Below are positions 26,237-34,938 of a stretch of 64,000 bases of DNA, one piece after another. Under the pieces are notes generated by a model. The model did no database searches and was not told where the DNA came from. It saw only the letters and a list, made by a program, of their open reading frames with translations. Made by a program: the position numbers and the translations under genes. Numbering within the stretch: position 1 is the stretch's first letter; each line of letters begins with the position of its first letter. Origin of the DNA: DATARH01 sp963778385 (GTDB taxonomy: Bacteria; Pseudomonadota; Alphaproteobacteria; ATCC43930; CGMCC-115725); NCBI GenBank assembly GCA_963778385.1, contig CAVZUA010000041.1:186001-250000 (forward strand). The letters are read 5' to 3'.

Positions 26237-26688
26237 GCCCTCAGGGCCGCGTTGACGGCGACGTCTAGCGCCGACAGGAAGCGCGAGCGGTCGGATTTGA
26301 CGAAGGGCGGCGGCCCCTTGCCGCCGGTCCCGAGTTCGCGCAGATGTTGGGCGATCGCCCGGCCGGCGAGCGCATTGCCGATATTGGCCTCGGTGAAGAG
26401 CCGGCCATTCGGCGGCACCACGCGCGCACCGATTTTTAAACAGCGCGCGGCAAGCGGGATGTCGGCGGTGACGCAGATATCGGCGGCGGTGATGCGCTCG
26501 GCGATCCAGTCGTCGGCCGCGTCCATCGCATCGCCCACCATGACCATGTGGACGAACGGCAAATTCGGCGGCCGGATCGGCCGCGAGCCGTTCGACACGA
26601 CATGGACATCGACCCCGAGCCGTCCGGCGACGCGATACACTTCCTCGCGCACCGGACAGGCGTCGGCATCGACGTAGATCGCGGTCAT
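26203..26688 (-). CDS. YaiI/YqxD family (DUF188) protein
   Basis: The 161-residue protein matches the UPF0178 (YaiI/YqxD) family, a PIN-like nuclease fold: IYVDADACPVREEVYRVA at the start, FVHMVMVGDAMDAADDWIAE, DICVTADIPLAARCLKIGARV and FTEANIGNALAGRAIAQ. The conserved acidic residues of the DxDACP and TADIPLA motifs are present. The frame is open further upstream, through a C-rich repeat, but similarity begins at the ATG of 26688. Function in the family is poorly known. Confidence 0.9.
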   Translation of the reverse strand: MTAIYVDADACPVREEVYRVAGRLGVDVHVVSNGSRPIRPPNLPFVHMVMVGDAMDAADDWIAERITAADICVTADIPLAARCLKIGARVVPPNGRLFTEANIGNALAGRAIAQHLRELGTGGKGPPPFVKSDRSRFLSALDVAVNAALRAQPPSTPCAST

Positions 26689-26786
26689 ACCCCCACCCCG
26701 ACCCTCCACCGCCAGCGGGGGAGGGAGACAGCCGTCGCCTGAACGAGTTCCCTCCCCCGCTGGCGGGGGAGGGTTAGGGTGGAGGT
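26689..26786. repeat. C-rich palindrome, 38-base arms
   Basis: The arms (26689-26726 and 26749-26786) are near-perfect inverted copies built around CCCTCC...CCGCCAGCGGGGGAGGG. Each arm itself contains a small hairpin. A close copy is at 48896-48998 and a shorter relative at 9245. It separates the YaiI gene from the aldolase gene upstream and could act as a terminator for the latter. Confidence 0.8.
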
Positions 26787-26797
26787 ACCCAGGGGTA

Positions 26798-27607
26798 TCA
26801 GTACGGGCTCGAGCTGCTGCCGCCGGCGCCGGGCTTGGCGGCAACCCCGGTGCGCATCTCCTGCACCGCCGCGGCGGCGCCTGTCGTGACAAAGCGGGTG
26901 TCGCCGCCGACGGTGACGAACATGAAGCCCATGCCGATCGCCTTCAGCGCATAGGCCGGCGCGCCGCAATGCAGGCCGGGGACGACGTTGTGGCGCTTGC
27001 AGGCGTCGAGCACCTTGCCAAGCAGCGCCATCATCCACTCGTCGGGCTTGTCGCCGCCGGGCGGATGGCCGTGCGAGATTGATAGGTCTGATGGGCCGAC
27101 ATAGACCGCGTCGAGACCCTTGACCGAGCAGATCTCGTCGAGATTGGCGATCGCCTCCTGGGTCTCGATCATGCCGAGCGCAACGACGATGTCGTTGGCC
27201 TTGGCGTGGTAGTCCGGCCCGCCATAGAGCGAGGCGCGGATCGGCCCGGACGAGCGGCTGCCGAGCGGCGCATAGCGCATCGACGAGACGAATTTCTCGG
27301 CCTCGGCGCGATTGTTGATCATCGGGCAGATGATGCCGTAGGCGCCGGCGTCGAGCGCCTTCTGGATATGCGCCGGGTCGTTCCACGGCACGCGCACCAG
27401 CGGGGTCGTGTTGGTGGTCGAGATCCCCTGCAGCATCGTGACCATCACCTGGTAGTCGATCATGCCGTGCTGCATGTCGACGACCAGCGAATCCCAGCCG
27501 GCATTGGCCATCACCTCGGCCGAGAAGCTCGACGGGATGCCAAGCCAGCTGTTGATGACGGGCTTCCCCGCGGCCCACAATTCCCGCACTCCGTTCGGGC
27601 GCGCCAT
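26798..27607 (-). CDS. HpcH/HpaI family class II aldolase
   Basis: The 269-residue protein is a metal-dependent pyruvate-type aldolase of the HpcH/HpaI/citrate-lyase beta family. Blocks include SWLGIPSSFSAEVMANAGWD, LVVDMQHGMIDYQ, VRVPWNDPAHIQKALDAGAYGIICPM (substrate Arg), ALGMIETQEAIANLDEI (metal Glu) and VYVGPSDLSISHG (metal Asp). The start has AGGAGGAAACC directly before ATG. Substrates are usually hydroxy-2-oxoacids; several 2-hydroxyacid dehydrogenases in the neighbourhood fit such a catabolic role. The C-terminus ends in a Gly/Ser-rich tail. Confidence 0.9.
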   Translation of the reverse strand: MARPNGVRELWAAGKPVINSWLGIPSSFSAEVMANAGWDSLVVDMQHGMIDYQVMVTMLQGISTTNTTPLVRVPWNDPAHIQKALDAGAYGIICPMINNRAEAEKFVSSMRYAPLGSRSSGPIRASLYGGPDYHAKANDIVVALGMIETQEAIANLDEICSVKGLDAVYVGPSDLSISHGHPPGGDKPDEWMMALLGKVLDACKRHNVVPGLHCGAPAYALKAIGMGFMFVTVGGDTRFVTTGAAAAVQEMRTGVAAKPGAGGSSSSPY

Positions 27608-27758
27608 GGTTTCCTCCTGGGTTCAAGTCGGAGGCCGATCCCGCCAGCGCACGCGGCTCGTGTCAAGCACGGACCCTGCCCACTATGTCGGAAAGGGAAC
27701 TCCGTCGCTTCCCAAGGCGTTGAGCAATCGGGCAAAAGCAATAACGGCGATCAGACCC

Positions 27759-28067
27759 ATGAGCGAATTCTTCCGAAGCGACGCTGAAATGATGGCGCAC
27801 ACCTTCGGTATGGTGCTGGGTGCGGCATCATGCTGCGATGTCGTGTCGCATGAGCGGCTCGACACCACGGCGGGAAAGATGAAGACGGCGGTCTCGGTCG
27901 CCGCGAGCAATGGCCGCGAGGAGCGAGCGGCCTACGAAGAGTTCTCAGCCTCCGTGGTCGTCGGACGCCGGGCCGTGCAGAAGGGCCAGATCCAGGACTG
28001 GGCGGCAGAGAACGCGCTACGGCAGATCGAGCACGACCTCGACGAAGCACCGCTGATGCTGGACTGA
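27759..28067 (+). CDS. Conserved-looking small hypothetical protein
   Basis: A 102-residue protein from MSEFFRSDAEMMAHTFGMVL to HDLDEAPLMLD. It contains two nearby cysteines (AASCCDVVSH), no signal peptide and mostly helical, charged sequence. The frame is open further upstream, but coding character seems to begin at this ATG; the ribosome site is weak. It fills the gap between the aldolase and a dehydrogenase on the other strand. Function unknown. Confidence 0.5.
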   Translation: MSEFFRSDAEMMAHTFGMVLGAASCCDVVSHERLDTTAGKMKTAVSVAASNGREERAAYEEFSASVVVGRRAVQKGQIQDWAAENALRQIEHDLDEAPLMLD

Positions 28068-28087
28068 CGCTGACGCCCGCGCCGCCT

Positions 28088-29080
28088 CTACCCCAGCACC
28101 TCCTTGTTGATGACGTTGTCCTTGATCGGCTTGCCGTCGATGACGGAGATGATGTTCCGTACCGCCTCGACTCCCATGCGGTCGACCGCTTCCCTAGTAA
28201 CGCCGGCGACATGCGGAGCAGCGATGAAATTGGACAGCGTCAGCAACGGATTGTCCTGCGGCGTCGGCTCCTCGACAAACACGTCGAGGGCGGCGCCGGC
28301 GATGCGGTGGTTCTTGAGTGCGTCGTACAGCGCCGCCTCGTCGACGATGCCGCCGCGCGCGGTGTTCACCAGGAAGGCCGTCGGCTTCATCTTGGCGATC
28401 CGGGCGGCGTTGAAGAGGCCCACTGTTTCGGGCGTCTTCGGGCAATGGATGGTGATGAAATCGGCGCGCGCAACACCGTTGTCGAGATCCTCGACCGGCT
28501 CGTAGCCCATGCCGCGGATCGTCTCGGAATAGATGTATTTGTCGTGGATCAGCACGTTGGTTTCCATCGCCGCGAAGCGCTTTGCCGAGCGGGTGCCGAT
28601 CTTGCCGAAGCCGACGATCAGCACGGTCTTGCCGTAGAGGTCGACGGGCATGTCCTTGTAGCGGTCGTGCCAGCGGCCCTCGCGGACCAGCGCGTCCATC
28701 GTCGCGCCCTTGCGCGCGAGGTTCATGGTGAGGAAGACCCCGGCCTCGGCGACGCTGACGGAATTGGCGGTGCCGCCGATCATCAGCGGCACGCCACGCC
28801 GGGTCAGCGCCGGGACATCGACGGCGTCGTAGCCGACGCCGATGCGCGAGACGACCTGAATTTGCGGCGCGGCGTCGAGCTCGGGATCGGAAAACGGCGT
28901 CACTCCCAAACAGATACCGCTCACATCTTCAAGCAGTTTATGAAATTCCGGCTTTGGCAGATTGGGGGTGAACTCGACCCCTTCGAGGTCGTCGCGCGCC
29001 TCGATCAGCGCCCAGCCGGATTTCGACATCGTCGTCGGCGCCATGATCTTCTTGCGGTTCGGATTGGCGGATTGGGCCAT
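28088..29080 (-). CDS. D-isomer-specific 2-hydroxyacid dehydrogenase
   Basis: A 330-residue member of the D-2-hydroxyacid dehydrogenase family, closest in look to phosphoglycerate-dehydrogenase-like enzymes without the regulatory domain. The dinucleotide loop is normal (VLIVGFGKIGTRSAKRF) and the catalytic residues are present: Arg in VNTARGGIVDE, Glu in VFVEEPTPQ, His in AAPHVAGVT. AAAGGAA before the ATG supports the start. It is the second of three such genes within 7 kb, only distantly related to the other two. Confidence 0.9.
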   Translation of the reverse strand: MAQSANPNRKKIMAPTTMSKSGWALIEARDDLEGVEFTPNLPKPEFHKLLEDVSGICLGVTPFSDPELDAAPQIQVVSRIGVGYDAVDVPALTRRGVPLMIGGTANSVSVAEAGVFLTMNLARKGATMDALVREGRWHDRYKDMPVDLYGKTVLIVGFGKIGTRSAKRFAAMETNVLIHDKYIYSETIRGMGYEPVEDLDNGVARADFITIHCPKTPETVGLFNAARIAKMKPTAFLVNTARGGIVDEAALYDALKNHRIAGAALDVFVEEPTPQDNPLLTLSNFIAAPHVAGVTREAVDRMGVEAVRNIISVIDGKPIKDNVINKEVLG

Positions 29081-29195
29081 TGGCGGTTCCTTTCACGTTG
29101 TCGACGTTGGTGCCAGCCCCCTCCCTGCCCCTCCCCGTGGACACGGGGGAAGGAAGAGCGCGAAGCACTCGGGTGCGGGCCGGCACGGACAGGAA

Positions 29196-29963
29196 TCATA
29201 AGGACGAAAGCTTCTCGATTTCGGCGACGTAGCGGCGGTTGTGGGTGGGGCTGAGCATGACTTCGTTCATGCACAACCGCGGCGGCAGCAGACAGATATA
29301 GCGGACGAGGTCGGCGCAATCCTCGGACTGCACCATCTTGGCGCGCACCTCGCGGCTGACCGGGTTAGGGCGGCGGTCGAGGATCGGCGTCGCGACCTCG
29401 CCGGGCAGAAAGACGCAGGAGCGGATGCCGTTGACGCATTCCTGCATGTTGATCGAATGGCTCATCGCGACGATGCCGTGCTTGGCGGCGGTGTAGAGCG
29501 GGCCCGGAAAGCCGCCGATAAAGCGGCCGGCCATCGAGGCGGTATGGATGATCAGCCCGTCCTTGCGCTCGCGCATCAGCGGCAAGGCGACCGTGACGCA
29601 TTGCGCCGCGGCCGAGAGGTTGCCATTGACCATCAGCCGGGCGTTTTCCGGCGTCAGCTTGTCCCAATGCCGGTCGTTGATGTTGATCCCGGCATTGTTG
29701 ATAAGGATGTCGCAGCGGCCGAGCGCCTCGCGCAGATGATCGCCAATGCGGCGGACATCCTCGGGCTCGGTGAGATCGCCGGGCTGGATATGCGCATTGC
29801 CGCCCACCTCCCCGATGCGGGCGAAAACCGCCTCAAGCGGCTCGCGGCGACGGCCGGTGAGCACCACGGTCGCGCCCTCCCCGGCCAGCATCAGCGCCAC
29901 CGCTTCACCGATGCCGCTGCCCGCGCCGGTGACCCAGGCGACCTTCCCGTTCAGCTCCGGCAC
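29196..29963 (-). CDS. SDR family oxidoreductase
   Basis: A classical short-chain dehydrogenase: cofactor loop VTGAGSGIGEAVAL, DILINNAGININ, catalytic Ser in HTASMAG and the Y-x-x-x-K pair in LYTAAKHGIVAM. Asn of the tetrad is in the MVNGNLSAA helix. An Arg after the second strand (LTGRRREP) favours NADP. The frame continues to 30011, but GGGGGAGGGG just before the GTG at 29963 decides the start, giving 255 residues. It is transcribed toward the neighbouring hydroxyacid dehydrogenase and may form an operon with it. Substrate unknown. Confidence 0.9.
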   Translation of the reverse strand: MPELNGKVAWVTGAGSGIGEAVALMLAGEGATVVLTGRRREPLEAVFARIGEVGGNAHIQPGDLTEPEDVRRIGDHLREALGRCDILINNAGININDRHWDKLTPENARLMVNGNLSAAAQCVTVALPLMRERKDGLIIHTASMAGRFIGGFPGPLYTAAKHGIVAMSHSINMQECVNGIRSCVFLPGEVATPILDRRPNPVSREVRAKMVQSEDCADLVRYICLLPPRLCMNEVMLSPTHNRRYVAEIEKLSSL

Positions 29964-30082
29964 ATCCCCTCCCCCATCGCGGCTGATGTCGACCCTAGCC
30001 GCTCGGGGCAAAAAGACAACGCCTTACCGCAGAGTCCGCCAGCGGACGCGGAGGATCCATTGGCGCGCGGCGCCGATAAAGG

Positions 30083-30157
30083 TTCACCACGGAGGCACAG
30101 AGGCACGGAGATTGCCGGGCTGCTGAAACCTCCGCGCCTCCGTGTCTCCGTGGTGAG
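30083..30157. repeat. Palindrome of two type A repeat units
   Basis: The left arm 30084-30110 (TCACCACGGAGGCACAGAGG then CACGGAG) pairs with 30130-30156 at 24 of 27 positions around a 19-base loop. The same unit without a partner is at 13.2 kb. It lies between two divergent genes. Confidence 0.85.
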
Positions 30158-30252
30158 ATTCAAGACGCGTCGCATCGAACGGCGCCTGCCGTCCTTTGCA
30201 CTTTCGCCCCGTGCGTAGCGGTGAGATGTTTCTCCGCAAAAAGGAGGACGAC

Positions 30253-31224
30253 ATGCCGATCCCGTTTCTGATGCTGCCGCCGCAATCGGACAAGACGCGC
30301 GAATGGGCGAAGACGGTCGCCGACGCCTGCCCTGAGCTCGAAGTCATCGTGCCGGAGACGCGCGAGGGGGCCGAGCAGGCGATTGCGCTCGCCGAGGGCG
30401 CGTTTGGCACGATCCCCAAGGAGCTGCTGCCGCGCGTCGAGCATCTGCGCTGGCTGCAGGCGCCGCAAGCCGCGCCGCCGGCCGGCTATTACTACCCGGA
30501 GCTGATCGCCCATCCGGTGCAGATCACCAATTTCCGCGAGATCTATAACGATCATATCGCCGCGCACATCCTGTCATTCGTACTGGCTTTCGCACGTGGG
30601 CTGCACATCTACTTGCCGCAGCAGTTGCGCCGCGAGTGGAAGCAGGCCGCGCGCGAGAGCGGCGATGTCGTGCATCTGCCGGAGGCGACGGCGCTGATCG
30701 TCGGCGTCGGCGGGATCGGCGCCGAAGCCGCGCGGCTCGCCGCTGCGTTCGGGATGAATGTGATCGGCGTCGACGAACGCCGCCCCGACAAGCCCGAAGG
30801 CGTCACCGAGCTGCACCGCGCCGCCGAGCTCGACACGCTGCTGCCACGGGCGGATTTCGTGATCCTTACTGTGCCGCACACGCCGGAGACCGAAGGGTTC
30901 TTCAACCGTGCGCGGTTCCAGCGCATGAAAAAGAGCGCGTTCTTTATCAATATCGGGCGCGGGATGACGACCAGGCTCGACGATCTGGTCGCGGCGCTCA
31001 ACGCCGGCGAGATCGCCGGCGCGGCGCTCGATGTCTACGAGATCGAGCCGCTGCCCGCGACGCACCCGCTATGGACCATGCCCAATGTGCTGCTGACGCC
31101 GCACACCGCCGGGCACGGCCCCTATCTCGACGACCGCCGGCGCGAAGTGCTGATCGACAACGCCAAGCGCTTTGTCGCCGGCCAGCCGTTGCGCAACGTC
31201 GTCGACAAGACGCGATGGTTTTAA
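30253..31224 (+). CDS. D-2-hydroxyacid dehydrogenase (glyoxylate/hydroxypyruvate-reductase-like)
   Basis: A 323-residue family member with the loop LIVGVGGIGAEAARLAA, catalytic Arg in INIGRGMTTRLDD, Glu in YEIEPLPATHP and His in LTPHTAGHGPYLDD. The unusual FREIYNDHIAAHILSFVLAFARG helix is typical of the branch that reduces glyoxylate or hydroxypyruvate. AAGGAGG six bases before the ATG decides the start at 30253 rather than the upstream ATG at 30196. Confidence 0.88.
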   Translation: MPIPFLMLPPQSDKTREWAKTVADACPELEVIVPETREGAEQAIALAEGAFGTIPKELLPRVEHLRWLQAPQAAPPAGYYYPELIAHPVQITNFREIYNDHIAAHILSFVLAFARGLHIYLPQQLRREWKQAARESGDVVHLPEATALIVGVGGIGAEAARLAAAFGMNVIGVDERRPDKPEGVTELHRAAELDTLLPRADFVILTVPHTPETEGFFNRARFQRMKKSAFFINIGRGMTTRLDDLVAALNAGEIAGAALDVYEIEPLPATHPLWTMPNVLLTPHTAGHGPYLDDRRREVLIDNAKRFVAGQPLRNVVDKTRWF

Positions 31225-31275
31225 AAGCGGCTTGACGATCGCTGATCGCGTCGCGCATCGAAGAGAGGTCTACCG

Positions 31276-31918
31276 ATGAACGCGATTAAGATCGTGGATC
31301 GAACAGACGATATGGTGACGGTGCGGCGCGAAGACTGGCTGGAGTTGCTGGCCGCACTAGAGGATGCCGAAGACCGTGCGGCTATTGGCGAGCGACGAGC
31401 GCAGGAGCGCTTGCGGGGAAAGGATGTCGCGCGCGCCGACTACCTAACGGTGGACGAAGCTACGCGGCTCCTGGATGGCGAGAATCCAGTGAAAGTGTGG
31501 CGCAAAAAGCGTTGCCTATCGCAACGTGCATTGGCCGGGGAAGCCGAAAATCGCGTCTAGCTATCTGGCGGAAATCGAGTCCGGGCGAAAACCCGGGAGC
31601 GATAATGCGGTGCGTAAGCTGGCGGCCGCTTTGAGAGTAGCGGTCGACGACCTAGACCCGCGACGAAGCCGAATTCGAGAGTTCGATAGCGGCCCGGTTG
31701 TCATATGCCTGAGTCAAACAGAGCCTGGAACGCCGGTCGGTGGGCGGGCCTCATGGGCGCCGCGTATGCCCCAATCGACTCTTCGGGGTGCGCTCGAGCT
31801 CATCCGGAATGAGTGGCATGCGATGCGTTTGCGATCGCCCTACATCGCCGATGAAAAAGGGACCGTCATCTACACCACCGACGAACTTCTCCGCGAGATG
31901 GAAGCTTTGCCGCGGTGA
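31276..31918 (+). pseudogene. XRE-type antitoxin-like regulator, frameshifted
   Basis: The first frame encodes a N-terminal segment (VTVRREDWLELLAALEDAEDR) and the start of a helix-turn-helix, VKVWRKKRCLSQRALAGEA, then stops. The next frame picks up exactly where expected with KIASSYLAEIESGRKPGSDN and VRKLAAALRVAVDDLD, completing a standard XRE domain. One extra base near 31541 therefore breaks the gene. The second frame runs on to 31918 with a further stretch (GALELIRNEWHAMRLRSPY) that may be a separate small domain. The layout recalls HTH antitoxins of type II systems, but no toxin gene is adjacent. Confidence 0.65.
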
Positions 31919-32135
31919 TCGGCCTCGCGCCGATCGCCGACGCGGCGCCGGTGGTCAAGATTCGCTGGCGACGGTAATCCCCACATTTTGTCGTCCGGGA
32001 CGGCTGCTGCTCCGCGGCTTCCTCGAATAACGTGCCCTTCCGATAACGCAAGGCAGCCCTGGGCCAGCCGGCATAGCCGAAATTAGGTCAGAAGCGCATA
32101 ATCATTGCTCCAAAGCAATATCACTGGAGATTAAA

Positions 32136-32273
32136 ATGCTAAAGATCGCCCTCGGGCTGGTCGGCGTGTTGTTGCTCGCCGCCTGCGCCTACACCCCGCA
32201 GACCGCCTCGGTCCCCGTCAGCGCCGGCGTCGGCCATCCGGACAATACCTACCCGGGGCCCCGCCCCTATTAA
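32136..32273 (+). CDS. 45-residue lipoprotein
   Basis: A tiny lipoprotein gene: MLKIALGLVGVLLLAACAYT has a hydrophobic core and lipobox LAAC with Cys17, followed by a short Pro/Gly/Ser-rich tail ending PGPRPY. GGAG lies eight bases before the ATG. It precedes three further small exported proteins in the same direction. Function unknown. Confidence 0.7.
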   Translation: MLKIALGLVGVLLLAACAYTPQTASVPVSAGVGHPDNTYPGPRPY

Positions 32274-32410
32274 ATACCTACCCTGTTAAGTGACAGTCGC
32301 GCCGCCGCGGCCTTGGCCGGGGCGGCGCCGCTGTCTCCAACCTCCGATCGTGGATCGAAATCGATCCCGGCCGCGTTTAACGCGGCAGAATGTCGATCGG
32401 AGGTTTAGCC

Positions 32411-32644
32411 ATGAAGCTCATCTTGGCCGGCACGATCGCCGCGGCGATCGGTTCTTTGGCCGTCAGCGCGCAAGCCGCCGAAAACATCTGCAGTTGGACG
32501 GGCTTGGACTGGGCTTGCGGCGACAGCCACGGCTATACCGCGCATTACCCGCAATCTCCCGGCCCCGGCGTGGCGATCACGCCGATCGTCACGATCGACC
32601 AGGCGCGCGATGCCCGCCTTGCCGATCCCTCGCGTCCGCGCTAG
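32411..32644 (+). CDS. Small exported protein with CxWxGxxWxC motif (1)
   Basis: A 77-residue protein with a signal peptide (MKLILAGTIAAAIGSLAVSA, cleavage expected after AQA) followed at once by ENICSWTGLDWACGDSHGY. The two cysteines and two tryptophans are spaced as in the next two genes, suggesting a small disulfide-closed exported peptide family. GGAGG before ATG 32411 sets the start; the frame opens slightly earlier. Function unknown. Confidence 0.72.
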   Translation: MKLILAGTIAAAIGSLAVSAQAAENICSWTGLDWACGDSHGYTAHYPQSPGPGVAITPIVTIDQARDARLADPSRPR

Positions 32645-32693
32645 GGCACGACCGGCCCGGCGCGCTTTTCCATTTTTCGACGGGAGGTTTCAC

Positions 32694-32921
32694 ATGACCA
32701 AGCTGTTGGCCGCGACCGCGGCGCTGGCGCTGATCGGGTTTGCCGGGGCAGCGCACGCGGAATGCTACTGGGCGGGCAATCATTGGAATTGCCCCGACCG
32801 CTACATCTATCCGAAGAGCTACCCGTGGGGCACGTCGATCACCAACGGCCAGTACCAGCGGCCGATGTCGCCGCCGCAGTCGGACATCACCTATCCGGCC
32901 AACGCCGTGCCATCGCGCTGA
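32694..32921 (+). CDS. Small exported protein with CxWxGxxWxC motif (2)
   Basis: A 75-residue paralogue: signal peptide MTKLLAATAALALIGFAGAA with cleavage after AHA, then ECYWAGNHWNCPDRYIYPK and a Pro/Ser/Tyr-rich tail. GGGAGG lies eight bases ahead of the ATG. It follows the first paralogue by 49 bases, consistent with tandem duplication and cotranscription. Confidence 0.75.
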   Translation: MTKLLAATAALALIGFAGAAHAECYWAGNHWNCPDRYIYPKSYPWGTSITNGQYQRPMSPPQSDITYPANAVPSR

Positions 32922-32978
32922 CGGATCGAAGCGCCGGCCCTTCCCGTTGACGGGACAAACGTCAACAGGAGACAGCCG

Positions 32979-33254
32979 GTGAACAAACTCAAACTTGCCG
33001 TCGCGACGGCGGCGCTGGCGGTCGGCGTCGCCATGTCGAGCCACGCCGATGCGCAATGCTGGTGGAACGGTTATGGCTGGTCCTGCTCAAGCCAGCCGGG
33101 CTATGGGTACGGCTCCGCGCCCTATAACGCCCAGTTCAACGACCCGGCGAGATACGGCTATTTGCCGCGCGGCCTGCCGCATCCCAATGGGCCGATGGCG
33201 GGCGGCGGCGGGTGCTACATGGGCCAGGCCCCGTCGGGCTGCGGCGACCAGTAG
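32979..33254 (+). CDS. Small exported protein with CxWxGxxWxC motif (3)
   Basis: A 91-residue paralogue: signal peptide MNKLKLAVATAALAVGVAMS with cleavage near ADA, then QCWWNGYGWSCSSQPGYGYG, a Gly/Tyr-rich region and a C-terminal CYMGQAPSGCGDQ that adds a second cysteine pair. The GTG start has AGGAGA seven bases upstream. It ends the tandem array of small exported genes. Confidence 0.72.
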   Translation: MNKLKLAVATAALAVGVAMSSHADAQCWWNGYGWSCSSQPGYGYGSAPYNAQFNDPARYGYLPRGLPHPNGPMAGGGGCYMGQAPSGCGDQ

Positions 33255-33290
33255 CTTGGTCGCGGCGAATGCCCGGCGCCGCCGCCTGGT

Positions 33291-34391
33291 CTACGCCGCC
33301 GCGGCGAAATCGATCACCTGACGCACCGGCGCACCGGACTTCAGCTGGGCGAAGCCGTCATTGATCTCGGCCAGCTTGATGCGGCCGGAGATCAGATGGT
33401 CGAGCTTGAGCCGCCCCTGTTTCCACAGCGACAGCAGGCGCGGCATGTCGACCCGGAAGCGGTTGCCGCCCATCGAGGTGCCCTGGATCTTGCGGTCGCG
33501 CAGGAAGTCGTAGCCGTGCAGCTCGATCTTTACGCCGAGCGGCACCATGCCGATGATCGTCGCGGTGCCGCCGGCGCGCAGCATGCCGAAGGCCTGCTCG
33601 GCGGTGGTCTTGGTGCCAAGCGCCTCGAACGAGTAGTGCACGCCGCCGCCGGTCAGGTCGCGGATCGCCTTCACCGGATCGTCGATGTTGCTGACGTTGA
33701 GCGTGTCGGTGGCGCCGAGCTCCTTGGCCAATTCGAGCTTTGACGGCTGGGTGTCGATCGCGATAACCCGCTCGGCGCCGGCCAGCGCCGCGCCGTTGAC
33801 CGCCGACAGCCCGACACCACCGCAACCGATCACCGCCACCGTCGAGCCGGGTTCCACCTTGGCGGCGTTGAACACGGCGCCGACCCCGGTCATCACCCCG
33901 CAGCCCACCAGCGCGGCGCGGTCGAGCGGTATGTCGGGTTCGATCTTCACCATAGAATTTTCGTGCACCAGCATCTGCTCGGCGAAGGACGACAGGTTGA
34001 GGAACTGGTTCATATGCTCGACCCCACCCTTCCAGCGCATGCGCTGCGCGACGCCGGGCAGCATCTTGACGCTGGTGTCCTCGCACAGATTGGGGTGGCC
34101 GGTGATGCATTGCGGGCAGGTACCGCAAAAGACCGAGAGGCAGGTGATCACATGGTCACCCGGCTTGACGTAGCTCACGCCTTCGCCCACCGCCTCGACG
34201 ATCGCGGCGCTCTCATGGCCGAGCACGCAGGGTGTCGGGTGCGGATAAAGACCCTCGATAAAATGCAGATCGCTGTGGCACAGCCCGGCGAAAGCCGTGC
34301 GCAGCAACACCTCGCGCCCCTTGGGCTTTTCAAGCGTCACGTCCTCGATCGTCAGCGGCTCATGCGGCGCGTGCAGGACAGCGGCTTTCAT
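33291..34391 (-). CDS. Zinc-dependent alcohol dehydrogenase (class III-like MDR)
   Basis: The 366-residue medium-chain dehydrogenase keeps the catalytic zinc ligands (FAGLCHSDLHF and LGHESAAIVE), the structural zinc site with four Cys in CGTCPQCITGHPNLC, and the NAD loop VIGCGGVGLSAVNGAALAGA followed by the acidic IAIDTQPSK that selects NAD. The long FLNLSSFAEQMLVHENS segment places it near the class III/long-chain ADH group. GAGGAG lies before the start. It is transcribed alone, convergent with the small exported genes. Confidence 0.92.
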   Translation of the reverse strand: MKAAVLHAPHEPLTIEDVTLEKPKGREVLLRTAFAGLCHSDLHFIEGLYPHPTPCVLGHESAAIVEAVGEGVSYVKPGDHVITCLSVFCGTCPQCITGHPNLCEDTSVKMLPGVAQRMRWKGGVEHMNQFLNLSSFAEQMLVHENSMVKIEPDIPLDRAALVGCGVMTGVGAVFNAAKVEPGSTVAVIGCGGVGLSAVNGAALAGAERVIAIDTQPSKLELAKELGATDTLNVSNIDDPVKAIRDLTGGGVHYSFEALGTKTTAEQAFGMLRAGGTATIIGMVPLGVKIELHGYDFLRDRKIQGTSMGGNRFRVDMPRLLSLWKQGRLKLDHLISGRIKLAEINDGFAQLKSGAPVRQVIDFAAAA

Positions 34392-34531
34392 AGCGTGCTC
34401 CTCTCAGAGACGTTGCTACGACTCTAGCGCAGCACCGCCGCAAGGTCACGCCGCGGCCGGATAGCGCCTAGCTTGAATTTCCGACGCCGCGCGCGAGACT
34501 GCCATGAGTAATCGCGCCGGAACGGACCTTG

Positions 34532-34888
34532 ATGATGAACCCTGCACCTCTAAAACCGCAAATCTCGGTCGGGCATCTCGATGCGGTGGATATCCGGGTC
34601 GGCACGATAATATCAGTGCGGGACATCCCCAGGTCCGAGAAGCTCGTCGCGCTGCGGGTAAATTTTGGGGACCAGGAGCGGACCATTGTCGCGGGTTTGA
34701 AGAAGGAGCGCGCTGATCCAAGGGAGATCGAAGGAAAACAGGCGCTTTTTGTCGTCAACCTCGCGCCGCGCAAAATGAATGGGGTGATTTCGGAAGGCAT
34801 GCTGTTCGATATTGGCTATGCCGACAGCTTGGTTCCGGTTCTTGCTGTCCCGGAGGCGCCGGTGCCGAACGGATCGCGGGCGGGTTAG
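34532..34888 (+). CDS. CsaA-like tRNA-binding-domain protein
   Basis: A single EMAP/tRNA-binding OB-fold domain: AVDIRVGTIISVRDIPRSEKL, VNFGDQERTIVAGLKKE, LFVVNLAPRKMNGVISEGML. This is the CsaA/YgjH group (118 residues), which has tRNA-binding and, in some bacteria, export-chaperone activity. A TTG and two ATG codons lie in a row at 34529-34537; an ATG was preferred. The next gene, a GNAT acetyltransferase, follows in the same direction. Confidence 0.85.
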   Translation: MMNPAPLKPQISVGHLDAVDIRVGTIISVRDIPRSEKLVALRVNFGDQERTIVAGLKKERADPREIEGKQALFVVNLAPRKMNGVISEGMLFDIGYADSLVPVLAVPEAPVPNGSRAG

Positions 34889-34938
34889 GGGATGCCGCCG
34901 CTGCCGCATCATGTCGGGTGCAGTTGGACGGAGAATAC

